Part shown: positions 52,823-61,790 of the stretch, piece after piece
Numbering within the stretch: the stretch's first letter is position 1
How the letters are laid out: each line of letters starts with the position of its first letter
Source: Mycobacterium sp. Root135
GTDB taxonomy: Bacteria; Actinomycetota; Actinomycetes; Mycobacteriales; Mycobacteriaceae
Direction: 5' to 3'
Length of the DNA stretch: 64,000 nucleotides
Assembly (NCBI RefSeq): GCF_001426545.1
Contig: NZ_LMEZ01000009.1
Location: 186,001-250,000, forward strand
Made by a program: the position numbers and the translations under genes
Notes under the pieces: model-generated
Database searches by the model: none
Told to the model about the DNA's origin: nothing
The model's input: only the letters and a program-made list of their open reading frames with translations

Positions 52823-52912
52823 CCCGGGCGCATTGGTTCGATCCCTTCAAGACCAGCCCATGCCTGAAATATGAAGCATAAGGTCTTGACGCTAAGGTGG
52901 ACCCGGGCGCAT
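52822..52912. repeat. 12-bp direct repeat at the tRNA 3' end
   Basis: ACCCGGGCGCAT occurs at 52822-52833, beginning at the tRNA discriminator base, and again at 52901-52912, 79 bp apart. It lies between the tRNA and hipB. It might mark a small insertion near the tRNA 3' end, but no integrase is present. Confidence 0.4.
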
Positions 52913-53015
52913 GCTGGCTTAAGCACGATATAGCAAGCATAAGGAGCGACCGGTGGGCCCACGGCGAAGAAAGGCGACAAGCGACGACCCTATGCCTGCA
53001 ATCGCACGCATAGGG
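52857..53015. promoter_or_regulatory. Three HipB-type operators
   Basis: Three related inverted repeats of about 27-28 bp: 52857-52883 (CCCATGC/GCATAAGG), 52918-52944 (CTTAAGC/GCATAAGG) and 52988-53015 (CCCTATGC/GCATAGGG, perfect 8-12-8). The consensus half site is near CCTTATGC. The third lies inside the hipB coding start. Repeated operators are typical of hipBA autoregulation. Confidence 0.65.
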
Positions 53016-53201
53016 ACCGTCTTCGCCGAACGGCGCATCGCTCTGAGGCTCACCCAACAAACCCTCGCCGACCTTGCGGGTGTGTCCCGCTCGAGCGTCC
53101 AATCGCTGGAGCGCGGAAGCGGTTCGATCAAGTTCGGCTCGGTCCTCGAGATGGCCGACGTCTTGGGCCTTCGCATCGACGTCAGCGCGGCGGTTGAATG
53201 A
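52953..53201 (+). CDS. hipB: HipB-type XRE antitoxin
   Basis: An 82-residue DNA-binding antitoxin. The XRE helix-turn-helix reads LTQQTLADLAGVSRSSVQSL (about residues 33-52). GTG 52953 has AAGGAG 6 nt upstream, better than ATG 52992, which has no ribosome site. It should bind the operators at 52857-53015 and neutralise HipA, whose gene it overlaps by 4 bp. Confidence 0.88.
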   Translation: MGPRRRKATSDDPMPAIARIGTVFAERRIALRLTQQTLADLAGVSRSSVQSLERGSGSIKFGSVLEMADVLGLRIDVSAAVE

Positions 53202-54436
53202 CGAGGCCGCACGGAATCGAGCTTCGCAACATCGGTGAAGCCGACGTCTACGTCGAGGACGAGCTCATGGCTCGCCTGGTGCGCCACCGAGGCGATGACA
53301 TTCGATTTGACTATGTCGCAGAAGAACATTCGACCGACCGCCATGTGCGTGACCGGTCCGTGTCGTGGTCGCTTTTGCGCTCGCGCGACTATCCTGTGAC
53401 GTCCACTGGCGGCGCGGTTCCTTCCTACTTCGCGGGCCTGCTCCCGGAGGGCGTCAGGCTCGGCGTGGTGACGTCGTCGATGAAGACCTCAGCCGACGAT
53501 CACCTCACCCTCCTGCTGGCGATCGGTGCCGACACGATTGGCAACGTCCGAATCTTCCCGGCCGGAGGCGATCCCGTTCAACCGGGACCGATGTTCGACC
53601 CCGACCGCGACGACGACTTCCGCGCCGTGTTTGCGGGGCTGGCCAGTTCGGTCGACGCCGACCCGGTTGGCCTACCGGGGGTGCAACCCAAGGTCAGTGC
53701 GGGCGTCCTCTCGACGCCGGCGCAGACGCGATCGGGGCCCGCCATCCTGAAGCTCGCACCGGCAAGCCTTCCGCTGCTCGTCGAGAACGAGCACTTCTTC
53801 ATGACGATGGCCGCCTCGTGCGGGCTGCGGGTCGCCAAGACGTCCCTGCTTCACGACGCCGACGGGCGGAGCGCCCTACTCGTCAACCGCTTCGATCGCG
53901 ACCGACGAAGGCGCATCGCCCAAGAGGATGCGTGCCAGGTGGCCGACCTCTACCCCGCCTCGAAGTACCGGATAACTACCGAGACCGCCATCACCAGTCT
54001 TGCCGAGGCATGCGCCCGCGGCGGTGGGTCCAAGGTGGTGACCGTCGCAGAACTACTCAAAACCGTTGTCTTCTCTTGGCTTATCGGAAACGGTGATCTG
54101 CACGGCAAGAACCTGTCGATCTACAACCCGGACGGCATATGGCAACCAACTCCGGCCTATGACTTGCTGTGCACCCAGCCGTACGCAGGTTGGAAGGACC
54201 CGATGGCACTCAACCTGTTCGGGCGTGCGAACAGGTTGACCCGCGCGAACTTCGTCGACGCCGGTGAACGCCTTGGTCTGCGACCACGCGCGACCGTCGC
54301 GATGATCGACGCCCTCGTCGACGCAGCGAGCGCCTGGCCAGAAAGATGCAATCGAATCGGGTTCGACGACAAGAAGACCCATCTCCTCGAGCAGATGCTG
54401 CGAAAGAGGATCAACAGCCTCACGGACGACGAGTAG
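53198..54436 (+). CDS. hipA: HipA-type serine/threonine kinase toxin
   Basis: A 412-residue HipA-family kinase that in other bacteria phosphorylates aminoacyl-tRNA synthetases and causes persistence. The N-subdomain 1 region is about 1-100; a Gly-rich GVQPKVS loop is near residue 163; the catalytic and metal-binding segments are IGNGDLHGKNLSIYN (about 297) and AYDLLCT (about 320). All expected key residues seem present, so it is probably active. Confidence 0.9.
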   Translation: MTRPHGIELRNIGEADVYVEDELMARLVRHRGDDIRFDYVAEEHSTDRHVRDRSVSWSLLRSRDYPVTSTGGAVPSYFAGLLPEGVRLGVVTSSMKTSADDHLTLLLAIGADTIGNVRIFPAGGDPVQPGPMFDPDRDDDFRAVFAGLASSVDADPVGLPGVQPKVSAGVLSTPAQTRSGPAILKLAPASLPLLVENEHFFMTMAASCGLRVAKTSLLHDADGRSALLVNRFDRDRRRRIAQEDACQVADLYPASKYRITTETAITSLAEACARGGGSKVVTVAELLKTVVFSWLIGNGDLHGKNLSIYNPDGIWQPTPAYDLLCTQPYAGWKDPMALNLFGRANRLTRANFVDAGERLGLRPRATVAMIDALVDAASAWPERCNRIGFDDKKTHLLEQMLRKRINSLTDDE

Positions 54437-54497
54437 CCGCCGTCCGATCTGACGCGCCTGACGCAAGTGCTGCAAAAGTAGTGACGTTCGTGTCAAT

Positions 54498-56027
54498 ATG
54501 TTCGCCATGTCGAGGTGGGGGAACCTTCAGAAGTTCATCGTGTCCGGAGTCGCCTGCGCGGTGGCGCTGGCATTGACCACCGCCACGCCGCTGGCCGGGG
54601 CCGTCCCCGATCAAGCGCCAGGGTTGGCGTGGAACACCTGCGGCGACTCGGTCGACACCAGCCGGGTGCCCACCGCCCGCTGCACCACCGTGTCGGTGCC
54701 CGTCGACTGGAATGACGTGTCGAATCCGCAAGCGGCGCAGGCGAACCTGGCCGTCATACGGATCCCCGCGACCGGCCAGAAAATCGGAACCATCATCTCC
54801 AACCCCGGTGGGCCGGGCATCTCCGCGATCGAGGTCATGACCCGGTTCGCGCCGAAACTGGCGAAGACCGAGATCGGGCGCCGCTTCGACCTGGTGGCCT
54901 TCGACCCGCGCGGAGTTGGCCTGTCCACTCCCGAGGTGCGTTGTGCGTCCGATGCCGACCTCGACGCCGACCGCACCGATCCGCAGGTGGACTACAGCCC
55001 GGCAGGCGTCGCCCGCATCGAGGAGGCCGACCGCGAGCGCGCCCAGAAGTGCGTCGACCGGATGGGGGTGCCCTTCCTGGCCGGCATGAGCACCGAGAAC
55101 ACCGCGCGCGACATGGATGCGGTGCGCGCCGCCCTGGGAGAGGAGCAGCTCAACTTCTTCGGCTACTCCTACGGGACGCGGCTCGGCACCGCCTACGCCG
55201 AACAGTTTCCGGATCGGGTGCGCGCCATGATGGTCGACGGTGTGGTCGACCAGTTCGCCGATCCCGTCGCCGTCTTGGTCGAGCAGGCGGCGGGATTTCA
55301 GCAGGCGTTCGACGCCTACGCCGCGGACTGCGCGACCCAGCCGAGCTGTCCGCTTGGCACCGATCCGGCGCAGTTCAACGACCGCTTGCACCAACTGGTC
55401 GACCCGCTGGTGGAAAAGCCTGCCCGCACTGCCGACCCACGCGGGCTGAGCTATGAAGACGCCATGAACGGCGTCAACGAGGCGTTGTACAGCTCCGAGG
55501 ACTGGCCGCGGTTGACCGACGGGCTCACCGCCCTTGCCCGCGGTACCGACGCCGACGATCTGCTCGAGTTCGCCGACGAATACGCGGAGCGCGACGAGGA
55601 CGGGCATTACACCAACTCCGCGGACGCGTTCATTGCCGTTCATTGCGCCGACGAGGTCTACCCGACTGACCCGGCGGTCTGGGCGGAGAACGACCGCCAA
55701 GTGCGAGAAGTCGCCCCCTACGAGAGTTATGGCGAGTTCACGGGGTACGCACCCCGCCCACTGTGCGTGAACTGGCCGGTGCGGCCAAGTGAGCCACACC
55801 CGGTGAGCTCGCCGGGACCGGGCAAGGTCGTCGTCGTGTCGACCACCGGTGATCCCGCCACCCCGTATCAGAACGGCGTGGACGTGGCCGCTCAGCTTGG
55901 CGCACCCTTGATCACCTTCGTCGGCAATCAGCACACGGTGGCCTTCAGCGGCAACCGCTGCATCGACCAGGCGCTGGAGGCGTTCTTCGTCGATCTCGTC
56001 CAGCCGCCGGCAGACCTACACTGCTGA
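54498..56027 (+). CDS. Secreted tripeptidyl-aminopeptidase-like alpha/beta hydrolase
   Basis: A 509-residue exported serine hydrolase with signal peptide (about 1-36). The catalytic serine lies in FFGYSYGT (about residue 222), the Asp in STTGDPATPY (about 452), and the His in GNQHTVAF (about 480). It belongs to the TAP-like family with the mycobacterial CaeA/Hip1 and Rv2223c proteins, which act on peptides or esters. Several paired Cys suggest disulfides. ATG 54498 or 54507 may be the start. Confidence 0.9.
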   Translation: MFAMSRWGNLQKFIVSGVACAVALALTTATPLAGAVPDQAPGLAWNTCGDSVDTSRVPTARCTTVSVPVDWNDVSNPQAAQANLAVIRIPATGQKIGTIISNPGGPGISAIEVMTRFAPKLAKTEIGRRFDLVAFDPRGVGLSTPEVRCASDADLDADRTDPQVDYSPAGVARIEEADRERAQKCVDRMGVPFLAGMSTENTARDMDAVRAALGEEQLNFFGYSYGTRLGTAYAEQFPDRVRAMMVDGVVDQFADPVAVLVEQAAGFQQAFDAYAADCATQPSCPLGTDPAQFNDRLHQLVDPLVEKPARTADPRGLSYEDAMNGVNEALYSSEDWPRLTDGLTALARGTDADDLLEFADEYAERDEDGHYTNSADAFIAVHCADEVYPTDPAVWAENDRQVREVAPYESYGEFTGYAPRPLCVNWPVRPSEPHPVSSPGPGKVVVVSTTGDPATPYQNGVDVAAQLGAPLITFVGNQHTVAFSGNRCIDQALEAFFVDLVQPPADLHC

Positions 56028-56042
56028 ACGTCGAGGACGCCT

Positions 56043-57064
56043 CTAGGTCACGCTCAAGAGCCGAGCAGGGTTGACGCACAGAAGCGCGTCGAGGTCACCC
56101 GAGGTGACACCACGCTCGGCGAGCATCTCGGTGAACGTGGTGCCGAGGTAGGTGTAGCCGCGCTGCCCGAGGGTTTCGGGGTTGAGGGGGACCTGCGCTC
56201 CGACGAGGTCGTGGGACAACACGATCTGGTCCCGGTAGCCCTCGGCGATGAGGGTGGCCAGCCAGTCGGCGCGCACCTGGTCGGACCGGAACAGCGCCCG
56301 CTTGCTGAATTCGCCGTTGCCGCTGGGGATTCGGTAGGGCTGCCGGGCGTCCCAGAACTGCTTGCCGACGGAGTCGAACCCGATGCAGACCCCGCGGTCC
56401 AACACGCGGTGCACGTAGTCCAGTCGGTGTGGTTGTCCATGTGGCCGATCACCACCCGCGACGGGTCCAGTCCCTCGGCGACGACCACGTCGACCTGTTC
56501 GAGGGCCATCGTTCCGTGTGTCGTGTGAGTGGCCAGCGCCAGCCCTGTCGCGACGGCGGCGCGGGCCGCGGCACGCAGACCCTTCTCGTCGTGGTCGGTG
56601 ATCTCGTCCTCGCTGGTGGGTTGCTCCCCGAGGATGCCGGCGCGGATGCCGGTGTCGGCGATCCCGGTGCGCGCGTCGGCGATGAATCGTTCGGTCAGGT
56701 CGTCGATGCTGGCGTCGACGACCCACTGCGGGCTGAACTCCCGGCGGTAGGTGGCCGTGCCCGCGACGACGTTCAGCCCGGACTTCTCGGCGATCTGCCG
56801 TAGGAGTTGGACGTTCTCGCCGTACGGGTCGCGGCCGGCGTCACCGTAGGGACTCAGGTCGACCACGGTGCCGAACCCGAGCTCCGACAAACCCGACAGT
56901 GCCGCGACCGCGGCGTCGACCTGCTGTCGGTGTAGCTCGGCGCGGTCCACCAGTCGACCGCTCTGCCACGGCCCACTGAGCACCATCAGGAGGTGTTCGT
57001 GAAAGAGCACCTTTCCCAGCGACGACGGTGCGACCGTTCCGGTCACGGTGCAGACGTCAGGCAT
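56043..57064 (-). pseudogene. Phosphotriesterase-family amidohydrolase, frameshifted
   Basis: From ATG 57064 the frame reads a phosphotriesterase-like (PTE/PHP) protein: metal ligands HEHLL (about residue 22), a bridging Glu in GILGEQPTSE, THTTHGTMA, and GHMDNHTD. At about 56422-56423 the frame breaks; the homologous continuation (LDYVHRVLDRGVCIGFDS, then SHDLVGA) is in another frame and ends at 56043. A single missing C between GAC and TGG would restore it. Either a recent inactivation or a sequence error. Confidence 0.8.
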
Positions 57065-57210
57065 GCGACGAATGTAGCGGGTTGCCGTCGCTAGCGGTCG
57101 GCGCGATGTTTGGCAAATCGCCTAGTCGCACCGCAGGAGTATGCGAACCGGCCGCCTGTCCCGAGAAATGAGACGGGGAGATCGCCTGTCTGCGCTACTC
57201 TCTGGGCCTC

Positions 57211-57456
57211 ATGAAGAAATTGACTGTTACGGCAATACTGTTTGCCGCGAGTTACGCCCTGTGTCCGGTCGCAAACGCCCAGCAGAACGGCGACTGCGAC
57301 CCCAACTACTCGGGGGCGTGTGTCCCGATCGCCAGCGACGTTGACTGCCAGGGCGGCAGCGGCAACGGCCCGGCCTACGTCGCCGGACCCGTCACCGTGA
57401 TCGGCGACGACATCTATCGTCTTGACAACGACCACGACGGCACCAGCTGCGAGTAG
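57211..57456 (+). CDS. Small secreted Excalibur-like protein
   Basis: An 81-residue protein with a signal peptide (about 1-23, ending ANA), five Cys in the mature part, and a C-terminal DNDHDGTSCE that matches the DxDxDGxxCE calcium-binding signature of Excalibur domains. The mature part is short and likely exported. Function unknown. ATG 57211 is used. It ends 4 bp before the end of ctpC. Confidence 0.8.
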   Translation: MKKLTVTAILFAASYALCPVANAQQNGDCDPNYSGACVPIASDVDCQGGSGNGPAYVAGPVTVIGDDIYRLDNDHDGTSCE

Positions 57457-57460
57457 GGCT

Positions 57461-59608
57461 CTATTCGTCGTCCAACTGGTAGCGGATCAGCCGGGAGCTG
57501 TTCGCCACCACCGCGACCGACGACGCGTTGTGCATGATGGCCGCCAGCACGGGGGACAGAGCGCCGCCCGCACCCACCAGCAGCCCAATGGCGTTGACCG
57601 CGATGGACATTGCATAGTTCTGCCGGATCACCGTGACGGCCCTGTTGCCGAGCACGCGCACGTCGAGCAGCCGGGTCAGGTCGTCACTGGCCAGCGCGAC
57701 GTCGGCGGTTTCGACGGCGACGTCGGTGCCGCCAAGGCCCATCGCGATGCCGATGTCCGCGGCCGCGAGGGCCGGAGCGTCGTTCACCCCGTCGCCGACC
57801 ATGGCCACCACGTAGCCCTCGGCGCGCAGCGCCTGAACCACTTCGAGCTTGTCCTCGGGGAGGACTTCGGCCCTCCATTCGTCGATGCCCAGCTCCGCGG
57901 CGATGGCACGGGCGGTCTCCGGGTGGTCCCCGGTCAGCATGACGATCCGTCGAACCCCGGTGGCCCGCAACGACGTCAGGACCGACAGGGCCTCGGGGCG
58001 GACCTCGTCACGCAGGCTGATCAACCCGATCAGCTTGCCGTCCACGGCAAGCAGCAGCGGTGTCTCGGCCGCGTGCTGCAACTTGGTGACCCAGTCCGAC
58101 GCCTTCTTCGTCACCCGCACCTTTTCCTGGCGCAGCAGCGACGGGCTGCCCAGGAGCAGGGTGCGCCCGTCGGACTTGGTGCGCATGCCCAACCCGACGA
58201 GCACCTCGCACTCCTCGTGCGGGGGGATCACGATGTGGCGTTCCTCGGTGGACCGAATCACGGCTTCGGCCAACGGGTGTCGTGAGTGGATCTCGGAGCT
58301 GGCGGCGTAGGCGAGCACCTGCTCGGGCTCCCAGGCCTTGTCGAAGGCGACGACGTTGGTGACCACGGGTCGGCCGATGGTGAGGGTGCCGGTCTTGTCG
58401 AACACCACGGCGTCGACGCGACCCGCTTCTTCGAGGTGCGAGCCGCCCTTGATGAGGATGCCGCGCCGTGCTCCGTTGCCGATGGCCGCGCTGATCGCGG
58501 TGGGGGTGGCCAGGCCGACCGCACACGGGCAGGCCACCAGCAGAACGGTCATCGCTCGCCGCACGTCACCGGTCACGATGAGGCTAAGCGCGGACACCAG
58601 GAAGGACGCCGGGACGAAGCGCCGCGAAAAGCTTTCTCCGACAGTCTGAATGGGCGCCCGATCCCGCTGGGCTTCCTCGACGCGCTGAATGATCCGTCCG
58701 ATGGCGGTTTGGTTGCCGACGGCGCTGGCGCGGACGACGATTCGGCCCCTGACGACTACCGAGCCAGCGTGCACCCGCGTGCCGGTGGCGACGGTGACGG
58801 GCAGGGTCTCGCCGGTGATGGCGGACTGGTCGACGACGGCCTCCCCGCCGACGACGTCGCCGTCGACCGGGATGGCGATCTGATCGTGGACGATCACCAG
58901 ATCGCCGACGATGAGCGAGTCGATCTCCACTTCGACCTCGCTGCCGTCGGGCAATTGCACCCAGGCGGTGTCCTGGTTGCCCTGCAGCAGATTTGCGATG
59001 GCGCGGCGGGTCCGTCGCAGCGTCAGATCCTGCAGGTACTCGCCAATGTTCAACAGCCACAACACCGTCAGCGCGACGACGTTCTCCCGCAGGATCAGGC
59101 TCGCCACGGTGGCCGCGGAGACCAGCAGGTCGGTGCCCGCGGACTGGCCGCCGCGCAGCGCGCGCAACGCGCCACGCAGGAACGGGTAGCCCGTGATGAT
59201 GGTCGCGCCGGTGACGACGACCCGGCTCGTCGGCCCCAGCAAGGCGGGACGCCCGAACACGTAGCGGCGAGATCCCAGCAGCAGCAAGGCAATTCCACCC
59301 AGAGCCATCCGGGCGACGTCGGCGTTCCCGACGTCGGCCGAGTGCGGTGCGCGGTAGGGCACCAGGGCGGACGGCGCGACGTCGCGCGTGTTCGCGATGG
59401 CGTCGAGAATCGCGGCGGCGTCACACCGCTTGGGGGAGTACCACACCACGACCGAGGCGGTCCGTGGATACGCGTGCACGGCACGGACGCCGGGGATCTT
59501 CTCGATGTCGTCTTCGAGCGCAACTGCCAGCGCCGGGCTGGATCGGAACCACGGGGCTTGGACCCGCATCCGCCCCGCGGCGTCGGACAGGACTGTCGGC
59601 GCCGTCAC
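57461..59608 (-). CDS. ctpC: Metal-transporting P1B-ATPase CtpC
   Basis: A 715-residue heavy-metal P-type ATPase closely similar to M. tuberculosis CtpC (Zn2+/Mn2+ export). The N-terminal HMA-like domain (about 12-90) lacks CxxC; the membrane motif CPC occurs in VACPCAVGLATPT (about 360); DKTGTLTIG (about 408), SRHPLAEAV and GDGVNDAPAL (about 605) are intact. GTG 59608 follows the pacL stop by 3 bp. It would protect against zinc or manganese excess. Confidence 0.93.
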   Translation of the reverse strand: MTAPTVLSDAAGRMRVQAPWFRSSPALAVALEDDIEKIPGVRAVHAYPRTASVVVWYSPKRCDAAAILDAIANTRDVAPSALVPYRAPHSADVGNADVARMALGGIALLLLGSRRYVFGRPALLGPTSRVVVTGATIITGYPFLRGALRALRGGQSAGTDLLVSAATVASLILRENVVALTVLWLLNIGEYLQDLTLRRTRRAIANLLQGNQDTAWVQLPDGSEVEVEIDSLIVGDLVIVHDQIAIPVDGDVVGGEAVVDQSAITGETLPVTVATGTRVHAGSVVVRGRIVVRASAVGNQTAIGRIIQRVEEAQRDRAPIQTVGESFSRRFVPASFLVSALSLIVTGDVRRAMTVLLVACPCAVGLATPTAISAAIGNGARRGILIKGGSHLEEAGRVDAVVFDKTGTLTIGRPVVTNVVAFDKAWEPEQVLAYAASSEIHSRHPLAEAVIRSTEERHIVIPPHEECEVLVGLGMRTKSDGRTLLLGSPSLLRQEKVRVTKKASDWVTKLQHAAETPLLLAVDGKLIGLISLRDEVRPEALSVLTSLRATGVRRIVMLTGDHPETARAIAAELGIDEWRAEVLPEDKLEVVQALRAEGYVVAMVGDGVNDAPALAAADIGIAMGLGGTDVAVETADVALASDDLTRLLDVRVLGNRAVTVIRQNYAMSIAVNAIGLLVGAGGALSPVLAAIMHNASSVAVVANSSRLIRYQLDDE

Positions 59609-59611
59609 GGG

Positions 59612-59896
59612 TTAGTGCGAGTGGCCGTCGGAGGTGTCGTGAATCGCTGGAGGCGGCGCTTCTTCGCCGACGCGTTCGCGTGCCTCGGCGACGACGTCGG
59701 CGACCTTCAGTCGGGCGCGCTCGGCGGTTTCCTCTGCCTTGCGGGTGCCGCGCAGGCCCCAGGCCGTCGCAGCCACGGACGCCTGGTGCACGGGCGCCTT
59801 CGCGACCGCCTTGCGGGCGAGTTCGTACGCCGCAACGCCGACTGCGCCGGTCACCACCGTCGTCGCCGCCTTCGCGACCAATCCGTGCAATAGCAT
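59612..59896 (-). CDS. pacL1: PacL1-like P-ATPase-associated protein
   Basis: A 94-residue protein with an N-terminal membrane segment (about residues 5-26), a basic helical middle and a C-terminal metal-binding SDGHSH. This matches PacL1 (M. tuberculosis Rv3269), which stabilises CtpC and binds zinc. ATG 59896 is chosen because it follows a metal-box-like element and the upstream extension is non-homologous. It overlaps no gene and leads directly into ctpC. Confidence 0.88.
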   Translation of the reverse strand: MLLHGLVAKAATTVVTGAVGVAAYELARKAVAKAPVHQASVAATAWGLRGTRKAEETAERARLKVADVVAEARERVGEEAPPPAIHDTSDGHSH

Positions 59897-59915
59897 GTGC
59901 CCTCCGAACAAATGG

Positions 59916-59930
59916 TAATGACAATCGTTA
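59916..59930. promoter_or_regulatory. Fur/Zur-type operator candidate
   Basis: TAATGACAATCGTTA is a 7-1-7 imperfect palindrome (5 of 7 positions paired) in an AT-rich patch, 20-34 bp upstream of the pacL1 ATG. Its TGACAATC core resembles mycobacterial Zur and Fur sites. A metal-responsive regulator acting on pacL1-ctpC is the simplest reading. Confidence 0.55.
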
Positions 59931-59951
59931 ACGAAAACAGATCGTATACCC

Positions 59952-59974
59952 GGTGGCTGGTTCGGCAAGCCACC
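59952..59974. other. Short perfect hairpin upstream of pacL1
   Basis: GGTGGCT (59952-59958) and AGCCACC (59968-59974) form a perfect 7-bp stem with a 9-nt loop. It lies 22 bp beyond the metal box and may be a weak terminator or an operator. Nothing else is seen in the surrounding non-coding sequence to 60138 except the terminator at 60041. Confidence 0.35.
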
Positions 59975-60040
59975 CGCTGGCGGCAACGGTACGCGCGACG
60001 CTTTGCTGGTCGACGGAGAATCTCAGAACGAGTCGAGGGC

Positions 60041-60074
60041 GCCCTTGGTGGCTCTGGTCGGAACCACCAAGGGC
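60041..60074 (-). terminator. 11-bp perfect hairpin, terminator for the ANTAR gene
   Basis: GCCCTTGGTGG (60041-60051) and CCACCAAGGGC (60064-60074) pair perfectly around a 12-nt loop. It lies 64 bp after the ANTAR gene stop (60139, minus strand) and before the pacL1 promoter, so it likely separates the two transcripts. Confidence 0.7.
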
Positions 60075-60138
60075 TTGAGAAAGTCACATCCCGGGATGCG
60101 GCTCCTCCGAGAGTGTTGCTACCCAGCTGGCAGCGCGG

Positions 60139-60480
60139 CTACGCATCCGTCTTTGGTTGACCGACCCGCTGGTGCGCGGTGAGCAGCACCCTGTCGTGGT
60201 CCAGGCGATTCTGGAGCGGCTTGCGCTTGCCGAGCTCCGAGATGTCCTTGACCACCTGCTCGGCGAGCAGGCGGAGTTTGACGTTGTGCTGCTGGGACTG
60301 CCAGCGCAGAAGGTCGAACGCCGCGTGTTCGTCCAGACCGTAGATGAACATCAGCATGCCCTTGGCCTGCTCGATGGAGGCGCGTTGCTCGGCGATCTCG
60401 CGCACCGCGTTGGAAATCCGCGCCTCGTCGTCGGGCTGCGGTATGCCGGGCGGCCCGTGGCCGTCGGTCGCGGTACTCAT
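60139..60480 (-). CDS. ANTAR-domain protein
   Basis: A 113-residue protein with an ANTAR RNA-binding domain (about residues 30-85): IEQAKGMLMFIYGLDEHAAF then FDLLRWQSQQHNVKLR. ANTAR proteins bind dual-hairpin antitermination sites in nascent RNA. There is no receiver or GAF domain attached, so the signal input must come from elsewhere. GGGAGGATCA precedes ATG 60480. It is 158 bp downstream of the Asp23-like gene. Confidence 0.88.
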   Translation of the reverse strand: MSTATDGHGPPGIPQPDDEARISNAVREIAEQRASIEQAKGMLMFIYGLDEHAAFDLLRWQSQQHNVKLRLLAEQVVKDISELGKRKPLQNRLDHDRVLLTAHQRVGQPKTDA

Positions 60481-60638
60481 TGATCCTCCCGTGCGAACAG
60501 CTGTTGTTCGTCGCCCCGTCGGGATGCGGATCGTGTTGAACCTGCCATCGCCGAGGTCTGGGGCAACGCCATCCATGTTCCGCCGGGATGCGGGTCGTTT
60601 CAAGCGCCGCAGCGCGGCGACGCCTTCCGCGGTGCGTT

Positions 60639-61115
60639 CTACGCGCCGAGCGGGTCGCCGGTGACGACGTCGGTGACGGTGACGTCGACCGGCCGTTGGC
60701 CGACGGGAGCGTCGCCGAGTAGTTCGGCGATGACGTCGAGGGTGGTGCCGCGGATGTGGCTGGCCAGTTCCCTCAGATCAGTGCCGTAGCTGCCGGTGAG
60801 TTCGATGTCGACCGAGCGCAGCGTTTTGGTCCGGTCGTCCATGTCGAACGTGATGCGGGTGGGAGCGCAGAGGTAGCGCTGGCGAAGCTCGATGGCGAGG
60901 GTGCTGCGCAGCACGTGGTCACTGACGAAGATCTGACCGGGACCGGCCTTGTCGGGCGGTGTCTGGGCAGCCAGCGGATGGCCGCCAGGACGCGCGGTGG
61001 TGCGGATCGACGAGATGACGCGTCCCGCGATCGCATCCCACCCAGGTTCTGGCGCCGACCTGAGGAATTCGATCGCACGGAACATCGGGTCTGGTGGCGT
61101 AGACGGAGTGCTCAT
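60639..61115 (-). CDS. Asp23/Gls24-like protein coupled to the sigma gene
   Basis: A 158-residue soluble protein. The middle and C-terminal part (about 45-158), with VDIELTGSYGTDLRELASHI and VTVTDVVTGD, resembles the Asp23/Gls24 fold also seen in the cluster at 62.3-64 kb. ATG 61115 overlaps the ECF sigma stop by 4 bp. It may be a partner or anti-sigma-like protein for that sigma factor; this is inference from coupling only. Confidence 0.65.
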   Translation of the reverse strand: MSTPSTPPDPMFRAIEFLRSAPEPGWDAIAGRVISSIRTTARPGGHPLAAQTPPDKAGPGQIFVSDHVLRSTLAIELRQRYLCAPTRITFDMDDRTKTLRSVDIELTGSYGTDLRELASHIRGTTLDVIAELLGDAPVGQRPVDVTVTDVVTGDPLGA

Positions 61116-61687
61116 TGCCACCTTTCCAGTCGGGTTCGCAGTGTCGCGGTGGCACGGAAGTGATGCCCGCGCGCCGCGTCGGGACTCATGTCCAGGGCAG
61201 TCCCAATCTCGGGGAACGTCATGGATTCTATTTCTCGGAGTACCCATGATGCGCGCTGTCGATACGGAAGTTCGGCCAACGCCGCTTCCAGCGCCGCCAA
61301 GAAGGCCGTGTTCGACGCCGCCGTGAACGGATCGGTGCTGCGCTGGGGAGCCGGAATCGCCTCCATGAGCTGGTCGTCGATGGGTTGAGCGCGTTTGACC
61401 CGATAGTTGTCGGTGATCTTGTGCGAGCAGATCGAGAAGAGCCACGTCTTCAACGACGACCGACCCTGAAACGTCGCGAGCTGACGCCAAGCGGCGATGA
61501 AGGTTGCTTGCACGACGTCGGCGGCGTCGGCTTCGTTGGCCAGCAGCCGCCGCGCGTACCGGTGCAGCGGCGGACCGTAGCGATGCACGACGACCTCGAA
61601 CGCTTCCCTGTCCCCGAGTACAGCGGCGCGGAGCAGGGCTTCGTCGCCGGCGTCGGCAATTCGCCCGCCACCGCTGGCTGTCGTCAC
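61112..61687 (-). CDS. ECF-type sigma-70 factor
   Basis: A 191-residue ECF sigma factor. Region 2 (about residues 15-90) contains DVVQATFIAAWRQLATFQ and WLFSICSHKITDNYR; region 4 (about 130-185) contains LPYRQRASWVLREIESMTFP and SPDAARGHHFRATATLR. GTG 61687 is supported by GGGGAG 7 nt upstream. There is no classical transmembrane anti-sigma gene. Its targets may include the two matching promoters at 61791 and 62212. Confidence 0.88.
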   Translation of the reverse strand: MTTASGGGRIADAGDEALLRAAVLGDREAFEVVVHRYGPPLHRYARRLLANEADAADVVQATFIAAWRQLATFQGRSSLKTWLFSICSHKITDNYRVKRAQPIDDQLMEAIPAPQRSTDPFTAASNTAFLAALEAALAELPYRQRASWVLREIESMTFPEIGTALDMSPDAARGHHFRATATLRTRLERWQ

Positions 61688-61790
61688 GCACGCTCCCCAT
61701 ACGTCCGCACCCGATCTCCGAGTGGTTCGGGTAGTGCAACCGAACTCTACTGGCAAACGCGTCGACGACTTCTGGCCGGGCGCCGCGTGA

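Noticed and set aside
52992..53201. Shorter hipB start at ATG 52992
   Set aside because: No ribosome site there; GTG 52953 has AAGGAG at the right distance.
52749..54436. Possible integrated phage or island at the tRNA
   Set aside because: Only hipBA follows; no integrase, excisionase or structural gene and no convincing second attachment site was seen.
59897..59986. Longer pacL1 start at 59986
   Set aside because: The added 30 residues are non-homologous and would translate through the metal box.
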